Shown one piece after another: positions 34,685-43,362 of a DNA stretch of 64,000 bases. This DNA is from Halanaerobium praevalens DSM 2228 (lineage in GTDB: Bacteria > Bacillota > Halanaerobiia > Halanaerobiales > Halanaerobiaceae). Below the pieces are notes generated by a model. The model had not been told where the DNA came from and made no database searches. It saw only the letters and a program-made list of their open reading frames with translations. The translations under genes were made by a program, and so were the position numbers. Every line of letters begins with the position of its first letter. The stretch's first letter is position 1. The stretch spans positions 1,302,001 to 1,366,000 of the forward strand of contig NC_017455.1 in the NCBI RefSeq assembly GCF_000165465.1, written 5' to 3'.

Positions 34685-35881
34685 TTAAAATAATTTTTTA
34701 AACTCTGCATAGCCTTTCTTTTCTAGCTCTGAGGCTGAAATAAATTTTAAAGCAGCAGAATTAAGACAATATCTTAAACCTGTTGGTTCAGGGCCATCTT
34801 TAAATACATGCCCTAAATGAGAATCAGCTTTTTTACTTCTTACTTCTATTCTTGTCATCCAAAGTGAATTATCTTCAACTTCAACTATATTTTCATCAAC
34901 CAAAGGCTTAGTAAAACTGGGCCAGCCTGAGCCAGATTGAAATTTATCAGTTGAAGCAAAAAGAGCTTCTCCTGAAACAACATCAACATAAATACCTGCT
35001 TTTTTATTATCCCAATATTTATTTTTAAAAGCAGGCTCTGTAGCATTTAACTGAGTTACTTTATATTCTAAGTCACTTAACTTTTCTCTTAAATTTGAGT
35101 CACTTGTAGTAGCATCAATTTCTACATCTGCTGCTGCTTGTGTTTGACAAAAATTAGCTAATTCATCTGGATTAATCCCATTTATTTTTAATAATTTTTG
35201 CTGAAGTTCTTGGCTTAAACCAAATTGAGCAATATTTTTGATAAGATTATCTTTTTTTCCTTTAGCAGCTAAATAACCATTGACCTTAGCCACAGCAGGA
35301 GAATTTATAAATTCTTCTATTTTCAACTTATTGAAATAATTTTTTTTGAATTCTGCTCGCTGCTGTAATTTATATTTTTGATGATAATTTTCTGCTAAAT
35401 AAAATTTATCTAATTTTTTTATTTTAGTTAAAACTTCTTTTTCAGTTTCAGTTTCTAATTTTTCTTTTAAAGCTAAAGCCTTTTCTTTTTGACTTTGATT
35501 GTGGTATAAAATTAAAGAAGCATATTGTCTAGAAAGAGCTGGAGAATATGGATTGTGCTGTTTAAAAAAGATTTCTAAAAGTTCTTGATAAGAAATCACT
35601 GCTGGATTATAATCTATTTCTATTGTTTCAGTATGATCTTTTATATTTTTATATATTGGATCATTTTTTTGACCCCCAGCATAACCAACTCTAGTTCTAA
35701 CAACTCCTTCTAAAGCTCCAAAATAAGCATCTGGTCCCCAAAAACAACCAAGAGCAAAACTAGCTGTTTTGGTCTCTAAATCTTCAAATTTTTGATCAAA
35801 TTCAATTTCAGCTGCCTCAGTTTTACTAACAAATCCAAAAACTATAGAACTGATAATTAAAGTTATTAATAGATAATCCAT
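34685..35881 (-). CDS. msrAB: Exported methionine sulfoxide reductase MsrA-MsrB fusion
   Basis: A 398-residue two-domain repair enzyme. A signal or anchor segment (about 3-23) precedes MsrA, with catalytic Cys46 in [14 protein letters not shown] and the [12 protein letters not shown] segment. MsrB (about 268-390) has [14 protein letters not shown] and catalytic Cys372 in RYCLNSAAL. MsrB lacks the CxxC zinc pairs. The roughly 70 residues between the domains (about 200-265) are longer than a usual linker and include a further Cys, possibly for resolving. Reduction of both sulfoxide epimers outside the cytoplasm fits an outer-membrane organism. GGAGGT precedes the ATG. Confidence 0.93.
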   Translation of the reverse strand: MDYLLITLIISSIVFGFVSKTEAAEIEFDQKFEDLETKTASFALGCFWGPDAYFGALEGVVRTRVGYAGGQKNDPIYKNIKDHTETIEIDYNPAVISYQELLEIFFKQHNPYSPALSRQYASLILYHNQSQKEKALALKEKLETETEKEVLTKIKKLDKFYLAENYHQKYKLQQRAEFKKNYFNKLKIEEFINSPAVAKVNGYLAAKGKKDNLIKNIAQFGLSQELQQKLLKINGINPDELANFCQTQAAADVEIDATTSDSNLREKLSDLEYKVTQLNATEPAFKNKYWDNKKAGIYVDVVSGEALFASTDKFQSGSGWPSFTKPLVDENIVEVEDNSLWMTRIEVRSKKADSHLGHVFKDGPEPTGLRYCLNSAALKFISASELEKKGYAEFKKLF

Positions 35882-35996
35882 TTTCTAAACTACCTCCTAT
35901 TGAAAGCAATTAAAAATTGCCTACTTGATTACTCAAATAATAATATTAATTACTCTCAAATAATAGTAAATAGATTACTTAATAGCTCATTAAAAG

Positions 35997-36848
35997 TTAA
36001 TGTCTAATAAAAATGAAGTCATTTTTTTTAACTCCTAAAGAATCTGCAATCAAAGCACATTTAGCCTTAAGTAAAAAATAAATTCCTTTTTCCTTTTCAA
36101 ATAGAGTTTCTAAATTACCTTGACCTTTACTAATAATTAAATCAGCATTTTGATATTCTGCTTCAAATTCTGCTGTAGCAGCTTCCATCGGCATACCAGG
36201 AGTTCTACTACCACTATTAATAATTTCTGCATATTCATCAATAGTAAGTTTTTGAGCTTCTTCCATTGTTATATCGTTTAGAATTGGACATTCTCTCACT
36301 GCATATTTTATTTCTACATCATATTTTTTTAATTGGGCTAATAATAATTTATCAAATAAAGCTTCACCTGTATTATCAGCAATAAATAATATTTTAGCTG
36401 CATTTTTTAAATCAGCTTTAAAATTTTGATAATCATTATAATTAAACTTCTCATTCAATATCTGAGCTAAATCAATAGAATCAGTTTGTTTAAAATCAAA
36501 GTTTTTATCTTTAGAGTTGCCTAGGGCAGAGATTAAAAGTGTTATTAAAAGTGGATCATCTGCTTTTTTAATTTCTGCTTTAAAAAGTGGTAATAATTTT
36601 TTAGCTATCTCCAACTTTTCTTGTTTAAATTTTCGATAAGGGTCTCTTATTCCACTTAGTTCTGTTATGTATGCCTGAACTTCTGCTGAAATAACTGCTG
36701 AGCCAAAATCTGATTCCATTAAATCTGGTAACATTTGAGAATATTTTCTCAAAATTTCCTTAACAAATTCCTCATCATCATTTGCCATTCGAGCCGACTC
36801 CAAAAATTGTTTAAATAAACAGGGAAAACAATCATATTTTATTCCCAC
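35997..36848 (-). CDS. DUF89 / ARMT1-like damage-control phosphatase family protein
   Basis: A roughly 283-residue protein of the DUF89 family. A CFPC pair (KYDCFPCLFKQFLE) is at the N-terminus. The central IADNTGEALFDKLLLAQL (about 165) holds the conserved Asp-Asn that bind metal. The C-terminal ISKGQGNLETLFE (about 240) and a final KNDFIFIRH are typical of the bacterial group. Family members remove phosphate from damaged sugar phosphates. I start at GTG 36846-36848, with AGGGGTG 6 bases upstream. The frame also opens at GTG 36857, which touches that site. It is a single gene. Confidence 0.85.
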   Translation of the reverse strand: MGIKYDCFPCLFKQFLESARMANDDEEFVKEILRKYSQMLPDLMESDFGSAVISAEVQAYITELSGIRDPYRKFKQEKLEIAKKLLPLFKAEIKKADDPLLITLLISALGNSKDKNFDFKQTDSIDLAQILNEKFNYNDYQNFKADLKNAAKILFIADNTGEALFDKLLLAQLKKYDVEIKYAVRECPILNDITMEEAQKLTIDEYAEIINSGSRTPGMPMEAATAEFEAEYQNADLIISKGQGNLETLFEKEKGIYFLLKAKCALIADSLGVKKNDFIFIRH

Positions 36849-37054
36849 CCTAATCACCCCTTTTGCTTATTATAAATAGCCTGTGACCAGAAGTCAATAA
36901 TTTATTTAATTTTTCTTATATTTTTTATATTAAAATATTTAGCTTAATCTAAAAATTTCTATTAGATTTGATTTTAAGCCTAAAAATAGATATGATTATA
37001 TTAATTGCAATTATTATTTTGCTTTAATCACTAAAAAAAAGGATTTGATAAAAA

Positions 37055-38428
37055 ATGACTGAAGAAATAAAAAAACCTGATAGTAAAATTGCTGTTATAA
37101 CATTGATTTCTGTGGTTGCAGTAATTTTAATTTCTATTCGGACTGCCTTAGTTTTGGAAGCAGCTCTAATTTTAGGAGCAATGACAGCTGCTTTATTTGC
37201 TCTTTATTTAGGGTTGAACTGGAAAGATATTGAAAGTGGTATGATTAATGGAATTAAAAATGCACTTGGAGCTTCTTTAATTTTAATTATTATTGGTATG
37301 GTTATTGGTAGCTGGATCTTAGCAGGGACAATTCAAACTATGGTTTATTATGGTTTAGAACTTTTAAGTCCTAATATTTTTCTACCAGCTGCATTTTTAT
37401 TAGCAGCCTTAACCTCTATTTTGGTTGGTAGTTCTTTTGGTACTATTGCTACAATGGGGATTGTACTTTTAGGAGTTGCTGAAGGACTGGGAGTTCCCAA
37501 GGAAATTACTGTTGGAGCAATAGTTTCGGGAGCAATGTTAGGTGATAAAGTTTCTCCAATGTCTGATTCTACCAATTTGACAGCTGCTATGAGTAGCACT
37601 GAGCTTTTTGATCATATAAAATCGATGCTCTATATTTCTGTCCCAGCTGCTTTAATTAGTTTAATTTTATATTCAATTATTGGAGCTTTTTATTTAGATA
37701 GTGGAGCAAACTTAACTAATATAGCTTTAATGTTAGAAAACTTGGGGCAGAATTTTAATATTAGTTTTTGGACTTTAATTCCACCTGCTTTAATGCTTTT
37801 ACTTTCTATTTTTAAAGTTCCAGCAATTGCTTCTTTATCAATTAGTTTCTTAACGGCTTCTCTTTTTGCTATTATAACTCAAGGGGCAAGTTTTAGCCAA
37901 ATTTTAAATGTAGCTGCAAATGGTTATCAAGCAAATACTGGTTTAGAAATTTTAGATAACCTTTTAACTCAGGGTGGAATTAATAATATGATGAATACAG
38001 TTGCTATTATTATGGCCGGAACTGCAATGGGAGGGATTTTAGAAAAAGCTAGAGTTTTAGAAGTTATTTTAGAATCTATGCTGGGCTTTATTAAAAAGCC
38101 TAGAGATTTAATTTTAATTTCCTTAAGTTCTGCTTATATTATGCTACTGGCAACTGGAGAAATGTTTGTTTCAATTGTTATTCCTGGAAGAACCCTTGCT
38201 CCTGCTTATAAGGAGATGGGGGTTGAAACGAATGTTCTTTCACGTTCTTTAGAAACAGCTTCTACTTTAGGCTGTTCAATTTTACCTTGGGGAGTAGTTT
38301 CTGTCTATATTCAAAATGTAATGGATATTGGTTTTGGCTATATACCTTATACATTCTTATCTATTTTAGCCCCAATTATTGCTGTGATCTATGCTTTAAC
38401 TAATAAATTTACTTTTAGAAGTAATTAA
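37055..38428 (+). CDS. NhaC-family Na+/H+ antiporter
   Basis: A 457-residue inner-membrane protein with about eleven hydrophobic segments. Family marks include the MLGDKVSPMSDSTNLTAA stretch (about 167-184), which holds the conserved Asp residues of NhaC proteins, and the C-terminal LATGEMFVSIVIPGRTLAP. It exchanges sodium for protons, in keeping with a salt-adapted organism. Some members take malate/lactate, so the exact substrate is open. AAAGGA precedes the ATG by 10 bases. A strong terminator follows, so it is monocistronic. Confidence 0.92.
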   Translation: MTEEIKKPDSKIAVITLISVVAVILISIRTALVLEAALILGAMTAALFALYLGLNWKDIESGMINGIKNALGASLILIIIGMVIGSWILAGTIQTMVYYGLELLSPNIFLPAAFLLAALTSILVGSSFGTIATMGIVLLGVAEGLGVPKEITVGAIVSGAMLGDKVSPMSDSTNLTAAMSSTELFDHIKSMLYISVPAALISLILYSIIGAFYLDSGANLTNIALMLENLGQNFNISFWTLIPPALMLLLSIFKVPAIASLSISFLTASLFAIITQGASFSQILNVAANGYQANTGLEILDNLLTQGGINNMMNTVAIIMAGTAMGGILEKARVLEVILESMLGFIKKPRDLILISLSSAYIMLLATGEMFVSIVIPGRTLAPAYKEMGVETNVLSRSLETASTLGCSILPWGVVSVYIQNVMDIGFGYIPYTFLSILAPIIAVIYALTNKFTFRSN

Positions 38429-38452
38429 AGTTAAAAATTAAATTTTAAAATT

Positions 38453-38496
38453 AAGCTAAAAGCTGTTCTATTAATTTAGAACAGCTTTTTTATTTA
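38453..38496 (+). terminator. Rho-independent terminator after the antiporter gene
   Basis: AAAAGCTGTTCTA pairs with TAGAACAGCTTTT around a short AT loop, followed by TTATTT. Confidence 0.9.
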
Positions 38497-38571
38497 AAAC
38501 TAAAAAAGGAGATAATTTTTTTCGCTTGAATATAACTTATATAGTCTAATAATTAAAAAGGAGGTTTTTAA

Positions 38572-39243
38572 ATGAAAATAAATAAATCTGAAATAAAAGC
38601 AGAATTAAGTTCTATATTTTTAAATAAAACTTTTGATGCTCTGCTACCACCTTTAATTTATACAATTATTAATTCCATTTTTGGTTTAAAAACTGCTCTT
38701 ATCTTAGCAGTGATTACTGCTTTTTTTAACTTCACTAAAAGAGTTTTACAAAAAGATAATTGGAAATATTCTTTAGCGGGCCTAGCTGGGGTGATTATTG
38801 CAGCTTTATTTGCTTATTTAAGTAATAATGCTGGTAATTATTTTATTCCCGCTTTAATTTCTTCTGCTTTTTTGGTCTTAGCTGCTTTAATTAGTATTTT
38901 GTTAAATAAACCACTTGCTGCCTGGGCCAGTCATTTGAGCCGTGGATGGCCTTTAGACTGGTTCTGGCGTGATGATATTAAACCTGCTTATAGAGAAGTC
39001 ACAATTTTTTGGACTCTTTATTTTGGGCTGCGATTGATAATTCAACTTAGATTATTTTTCAGTAATGCTGTGCTTAACTTGGCCTGGGTTAATCTGCTTT
39101 TAGGGTGGCCAGCTATTATAGCTATTCTAATAATCAGCTATATTTATGGAATCTGGAGACTAAATAAACTTGGTGGGCCTGGAGTTGATGAATTTAAAAA
39201 TAATAAAAAGCCTCCTTGGGATGGTCAAAAAAGAGGCTTTTAA
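38572..39243 (+). CDS. DUF3159 family integral membrane protein
   Basis: A 223-residue protein with about five or six hydrophobic segments (about 24-60, 67-85, 91-110, 145-165, 175-200). A conserved central region, KPLAAWASHLSRGWPLDWFW, is followed by RDDIKPAYREVTIFWTLYFG, which is characteristic of DUF3159. The family has no known function. AAAAGGAGG precedes the ATG. The gene converges with the fructose-bisphosphatase genes, and its last 13 codons overlap their terminator. Confidence 0.8.
   Translation: MKINKSEIKAELSSIFLNKTFDALLPPLIYTIINSIFGLKTALILAVITAFFNFTKRVLQKDNWKYSLAGLAGVIIAALFAYLSNNAGNYFIPALISSAFLVLAALISILLNKPLAAWASHLSRGWPLDWFWRDDIKPAYREVTIFWTLYFGLRLIIQLRLFFSNAVLNLAWVNLLLGWPAIIAILIISYIYGIWRLNKLGGPGVDEFKNNKKPPWDGQKRGF
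39203..39243 (-). terminator. Terminator of the fbp genes, inside the DUF3159 coding end
   Basis: Minus-strand AAAAGCCTC pairs with GAGGCTTTT across a 20-base loop, then TATTATTTTT. It lies entirely within the last codons of the convergent gene. Confidence 0.6.
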
Positions 39244-39248
39244 ACAGC

Positions 39249-41198
39249 TTAATTATATTTTTCTTTAATAGTTCCATTTTGATAAGCTTTTAGTAATTTT
39301 TCTAGATACTTAATATCATCTTTTAATTTAATTCCTATATCTGTATCTGAAATTTTCTTGGCTGGCTCAAACTTTTTTACAACTTTAGAAGCAAGTGTAT
39401 CTTTTGTTCCTTTTTTGAGCACTTCTGCTTTAGATACAAACGGTTTATGAGAAATCAGTCTCATTTCTGAGTCACTATAAATTAAAGTATAGCCAGCTAT
39501 ACCAGTTTTTTTATGATAAGCAGCAGAAATTCCACCATCAATTACTAATAATTTTCCCTGGCCTTTAATTGGACTTTCTCCTCTTTTTTCTTCAACTGGA
39601 GTATGACCATTAATAATAACTCCCTGCTCAGGATCCATCTCAAATTCCTTTAATATTTTATTACAAATTTCTTCCTTTTCTCTCAAAGAATAATATGGAT
39701 TTTTATTTTCTTGATAAAGTTCTTTATCATCCTCATCAGTAAAATATCTTAAAAAAGTAGTCATTCTATCTTTACCAAAAAGAGGAGAGTATTCTCCTCG
39801 CCAGAGATACCATAACCAGTCACGTTTATCTTTTCTCTTTGTTTTAGTTGAATAACTATGTCTAACTACATCCTGAAAGAAATCAAGTAATTTTTTACCC
39901 TTAACTTTTTTAGCTTCCACCTCAATTTCAGCAAAATCCCCATTTTGCTTTAAAGGTACACAACCATGAAATAACAGATTTCCATTATATTTTTTATACA
40001 TACTTCCATTATTAAAAATAAATCTAATATCTTCCTGTAATCTATCATTATTTTGAAAAGAATTACTTAAATGATCTATTACTTCTTGTTCTTGCTCATT
40101 TAATTGATAGGGATTTTTAGGATCGATTGTCGGAAAATGATTATCAATTAAAGGATATTCTTGCTCATTTAAAGTTAAAATACCTCTTTTATAATCTATT
40201 TTTTCTAAATAGAGGGCTTCATTCATTTTAAATTCAGGTCTGCTTTTAATTAATTGGCCTTCTAATTTAAATTGAATAATAGCAATTGCTTTTTGCATTT
40301 GAGCACTGATATCTTTATCTTGATCATTAATATCTCTTTCTATTAATTTAGGACAAAAAATTTCTCCCTTAAAATCTTGATAATAATTTCTGGCTAATCT
40401 GGCTAAAGGTCTCATATTAATTCTATAACCTTCTTCTAAGAGCTCTAAATTACCATATCTCAAACTAATTCTAACTGCTGTTGCAATTAATGCTTTTTGA
40501 CCAAGACCTGCTCCCATCCACAATATATCATGGTTTCCCCATTGTAAGTCGACATCATGGTGATTTTTTAAAACGTCCATAATTTTATGTGGATTTGGAC
40601 CTCGATCAAATATATCTCCTACTATATGCAATTTATCAACTGCAAAAGTTTGGATTAGCTGGGCTAAAGAAATAATAAAGTTTTCAGCTTGACCAATTTC
40701 AATAATTGTTTTTACAATTTGATCATGATAATCTTTTTTGTTTTTACTATCTTTTTTTAGGTGCAGAAGTTCTTCGATAATATAAGCAAATTCTTCTGGT
40801 AGAGCTTTCCTGACTTTTGATCTAGTATAAATAGAAGATACATCTTTAGAGAGTTTTATTATTTGATTTAAAAATTTTTGGTATTCAGCTGCCCCAAGCT
40901 TAGCCTGATTCGCTTTTAATTTTTCTAATTTTTCTTCTGGATAAAAAATTAAAGTTGCTAATTCATTTTTTTCTGCTTGACTTAAATCAAAAGCTTGATC
41001 TATTTTATATTCAATAACTCCTGAAGCAGTTTTGAGCATATATTGAAATGCTTCATCTTCAGCATGCAAATCTGTTAAAAAATGTTCAGTACTTTTAGGT
41101 AAATTTAAAATAGCCTTTAAATTAATAATTTCAGTACTAACTGCTGGAATATTAGGGAAGTTCTCTGATAAAAGTTCTAAATATTTTTCTGCTTCCAT
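39249..41198 (-). CDS. fbp: Fructose-1,6-bisphosphatase, class III (copy 1, downstream)
   Basis: A 649-residue class III FBPase, a metallophosphatase that makes fructose 6-phosphate in gluconeogenesis. Motifs are TDLHAEDEAF (about 40-50), HIVGDIFDRGPNPH (about 190), QWGNHDILWMG (about 218), and GCVPL and INGHTPVEEK in the C-terminal half. It is about 70% like the upstream paralogue by eye. It differs at the first metal motif: the usual DxHGE reads DLHAED here, with Asp and His kept but the Gly replaced. GGAGG precedes the ATG. It follows copy 2 by 45 bases. Confidence 0.93.
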   Translation of the reverse strand: MEAEKYLELLSENFPNIPAVSTEIINLKAILNLPKSTEHFLTDLHAEDEAFQYMLKTASGVIEYKIDQAFDLSQAEKNELATLIFYPEEKLEKLKANQAKLGAAEYQKFLNQIIKLSKDVSSIYTRSKVRKALPEEFAYIIEELLHLKKDSKNKKDYHDQIVKTIIEIGQAENFIISLAQLIQTFAVDKLHIVGDIFDRGPNPHKIMDVLKNHHDVDLQWGNHDILWMGAGLGQKALIATAVRISLRYGNLELLEEGYRINMRPLARLARNYYQDFKGEIFCPKLIERDINDQDKDISAQMQKAIAIIQFKLEGQLIKSRPEFKMNEALYLEKIDYKRGILTLNEQEYPLIDNHFPTIDPKNPYQLNEQEQEVIDHLSNSFQNNDRLQEDIRFIFNNGSMYKKYNGNLLFHGCVPLKQNGDFAEIEVEAKKVKGKKLLDFFQDVVRHSYSTKTKRKDKRDWLWYLWRGEYSPLFGKDRMTTFLRYFTDEDDKELYQENKNPYYSLREKEEICNKILKEFEMDPEQGVIINGHTPVEEKRGESPIKGQGKLLVIDGGISAAYHKKTGIAGYTLIYSDSEMRLISHKPFVSKAEVLKKGTKDTLASKVVKKFEPAKKISDTDIGIKLKDDIKYLEKLLKAYQNGTIKEKYN

Positions 41199-41243
41199 AA
41201 ATAATTAGCCTCCTTGACTTAAAAACTCAAAATCAGCTTTGAT

Positions 41244-43196
41244 TTAACTATATTTTTCTCTAATTACACCATCTTGATAAGCTTTTAAAAGTTGCATTAA
41301 ATACTTAATATCTTTGGTCAACTTTTCACCTATATCAGTGTCAGCAATTTTTTGGGCTTTTTTAAACTTTAAAACTTCAGTTGCAGAAATTGTATCTCTA
41401 CTATCTTTATGTAGAGCATTTTTTTTGCTAATAAATGGTTCATGTGCTGTTAACCTTAACCTAGTATCACTATATGTTAAAGTATAGCCACCGATACCAG
41501 TTTTTTCATGATAAGCTGCAGCAATTCCACCATCAATTACTAATAATCTACCATTGCCTTTAATGGGACTTTCTCCTTTTTTTTCTGCCACAGGTGTATG
41601 ACCATTGATAATATGACCCGTTTTGGGATCTAGTCCAAATTCAGCTAAAATTTTCTGACAAATCTCTTCTTTTTCTCTTGCTTGATAATAAGGGTTTTTA
41701 TTTTCACGATAAAGTGCTTTATCATCTTCATCAGTAAAATATCTTAAAAAAGTAGTCATTCTGTCTTTACCAAATAAAGGTGATAATTCTCCCCGCCAAA
41801 TATACCAGAGCCAATCCTGAAAATCAGATTCCACTTCTTTAATTGAATAACTTCTTCTTACAATATCATCAAAAAAGTTCATTAGTTTTTGGCCACTATA
41901 TTCTTCTCCTTCAATTTTTACAACTGAAAAGTCTCCATTGGGCTTTAAAGGTACACAGCCGTGAAATAATAAGTTGCCATTATATTTTTTATATAAACTT
42001 CCATTATTATATAAAAATCTAATATCTTCTTGTAGCTGATCATTATTTTTGAAAGAATAGCTTAATTGTTCAATTATTTCTGCTTCCCATTCACTTAACT
42101 GATAAGGGTTTTGAGGATCAATGGTGGGAAAATGCTTATCTGTTAGTTCATATTCTTTTCCCTTTAAATTTAATTTACCTTTTTTATAATCAATTTTTTC
42201 AAGGTAAAGGGCTTCATTCATTTTGAATTCAGGTCTTCTTTTAATTAATTGCCCTTCTAATTTAAACTGAATAATAGCAATTGCTTTTTGCATCTGAGCT
42301 ATTATTTTACTTTCACTTTCATCTAATTCTTTATTAATTAAATGTGGTTTAAAGATTTGTTCTTTAACTTCTGGATAATTATTCATAGCAAATCTTGCTA
42401 ATGGCCTCATATTAATCCCATAGCCTTCTTCTAAAAATTCTAAATTACCATAACGAAGTGTGATTCTAAGCGCAGTAGCAATCATTGCTTTTTGACCGCG
42501 AGCTGCTCCCATCCATAAGATATCGTGATTTCCCCACTGAATATCAACATCATGGTGTGCTTTTAAAACTCCCATAATAACATCAGGAGCTGGCCCTCGA
42601 TCAAAAATATCGCCTATAATATGTAATTTATCAACAGCAAAAGTTTGGATTAATTCAGATAAAGAAATAATAAATTCCCTAGCTTGTCCAACTTCAATAA
42701 TTGTAGTTAAAATTTGATCTTTATAGTCTTTTTTATTTTTTTCTCCTGTTTTAATATGTAATAACTCTTCAATAATATAAGCAAACTTTGCTGGTAAAGC
42801 CTTTCTTACTTTTGATCTGGTATAAATAGAGGAAACTTCCTTAGAAATTTGGACTAAATAATCTAAAGCCTCTTTGTACCAGGCCTGAGGTATAGGTCCT
42901 TTTTCTTCTAATTCTTTCATTTTTGATTTTGGATAAAAAATTAAAGTTGCTAATTCTCTTTTTTCAGTATCAGTTAATTCTCCTCGAAAAATTTGATCAA
43001 TTTTGTACTCAATCATTCCGGAAGCGGTTTTGAGCATATATTTAAAGGCATCTGCTTCCCCATGTAAGTCTGTCAAAAAATGCTCAGTACTTTTAGGTAA
43101 ATTTAAAATTGCTTTTAAGTTAATAATTTCTGTGCTGACAGCTGGTATATTAGGAAACTGCTCAGATAAAAGTTTTAAATATTTAATATCTTTCAT
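41244..43196 (-). CDS. fbp: Fructose-1,6-bisphosphatase, class III (copy 2, upstream)
   Basis: A 650-residue class III FBPase with the canonical first motif TDLHGEADAF (about 41-51), HIIGDIFDRGPAPD, QWGNHDILWMGAARG, and INGHTPVAEKKGESP. Length and motifs match the Bacillus-type enzyme. It is the first of two adjacent copies on the same strand, evidently a tandem duplication followed by divergence. AAAGGGG precedes the ATG. The leader upstream contains a long-range 12-base inverted repeat. This copy is the more likely housekeeping enzyme. Confidence 0.94.
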   Translation of the reverse strand: MKDIKYLKLLSEQFPNIPAVSTEIINLKAILNLPKSTEHFLTDLHGEADAFKYMLKTASGMIEYKIDQIFRGELTDTEKRELATLIFYPKSKMKELEEKGPIPQAWYKEALDYLVQISKEVSSIYTRSKVRKALPAKFAYIIEELLHIKTGEKNKKDYKDQILTTIIEVGQAREFIISLSELIQTFAVDKLHIIGDIFDRGPAPDVIMGVLKAHHDVDIQWGNHDILWMGAARGQKAMIATALRITLRYGNLEFLEEGYGINMRPLARFAMNNYPEVKEQIFKPHLINKELDESESKIIAQMQKAIAIIQFKLEGQLIKRRPEFKMNEALYLEKIDYKKGKLNLKGKEYELTDKHFPTIDPQNPYQLSEWEAEIIEQLSYSFKNNDQLQEDIRFLYNNGSLYKKYNGNLLFHGCVPLKPNGDFSVVKIEGEEYSGQKLMNFFDDIVRRSYSIKEVESDFQDWLWYIWRGELSPLFGKDRMTTFLRYFTDEDDKALYRENKNPYYQAREKEEICQKILAEFGLDPKTGHIINGHTPVAEKKGESPIKGNGRLLVIDGGIAAAYHEKTGIGGYTLTYSDTRLRLTAHEPFISKKNALHKDSRDTISATEVLKFKKAQKIADTDIGEKLTKDIKYLMQLLKAYQDGVIREKYS

Positions 43197-43214
43197 TATT
43201 TCCCCTTTCTTAAG

Positions 43215-43323
43215 AGCCTAATTATTTTCTCTTTTTGTCAATTAATTACTTCTAGATTTGAACTTTTTAACCTGCATAATTTTTTAAATTCTTTTAATAT
43301 TTTAGAGTTTAATAATTAGGCTT
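43215..43323 (-). other. Long-range inverted repeat in the fbp leader
   Basis: AGCCTAATTATT (43215-43226) and AATAATTAGGCT (43312-43323) are perfect complements 85 bases apart, between fbp copy 2 and the diguanylate cyclase gene. The proximal arm ends about 18 bases before the fbp start. Confidence 0.5.
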
Positions 43324-43362
43324 TAGTTTCAAATATATTTTACCTTACTCCATAATCTATAG

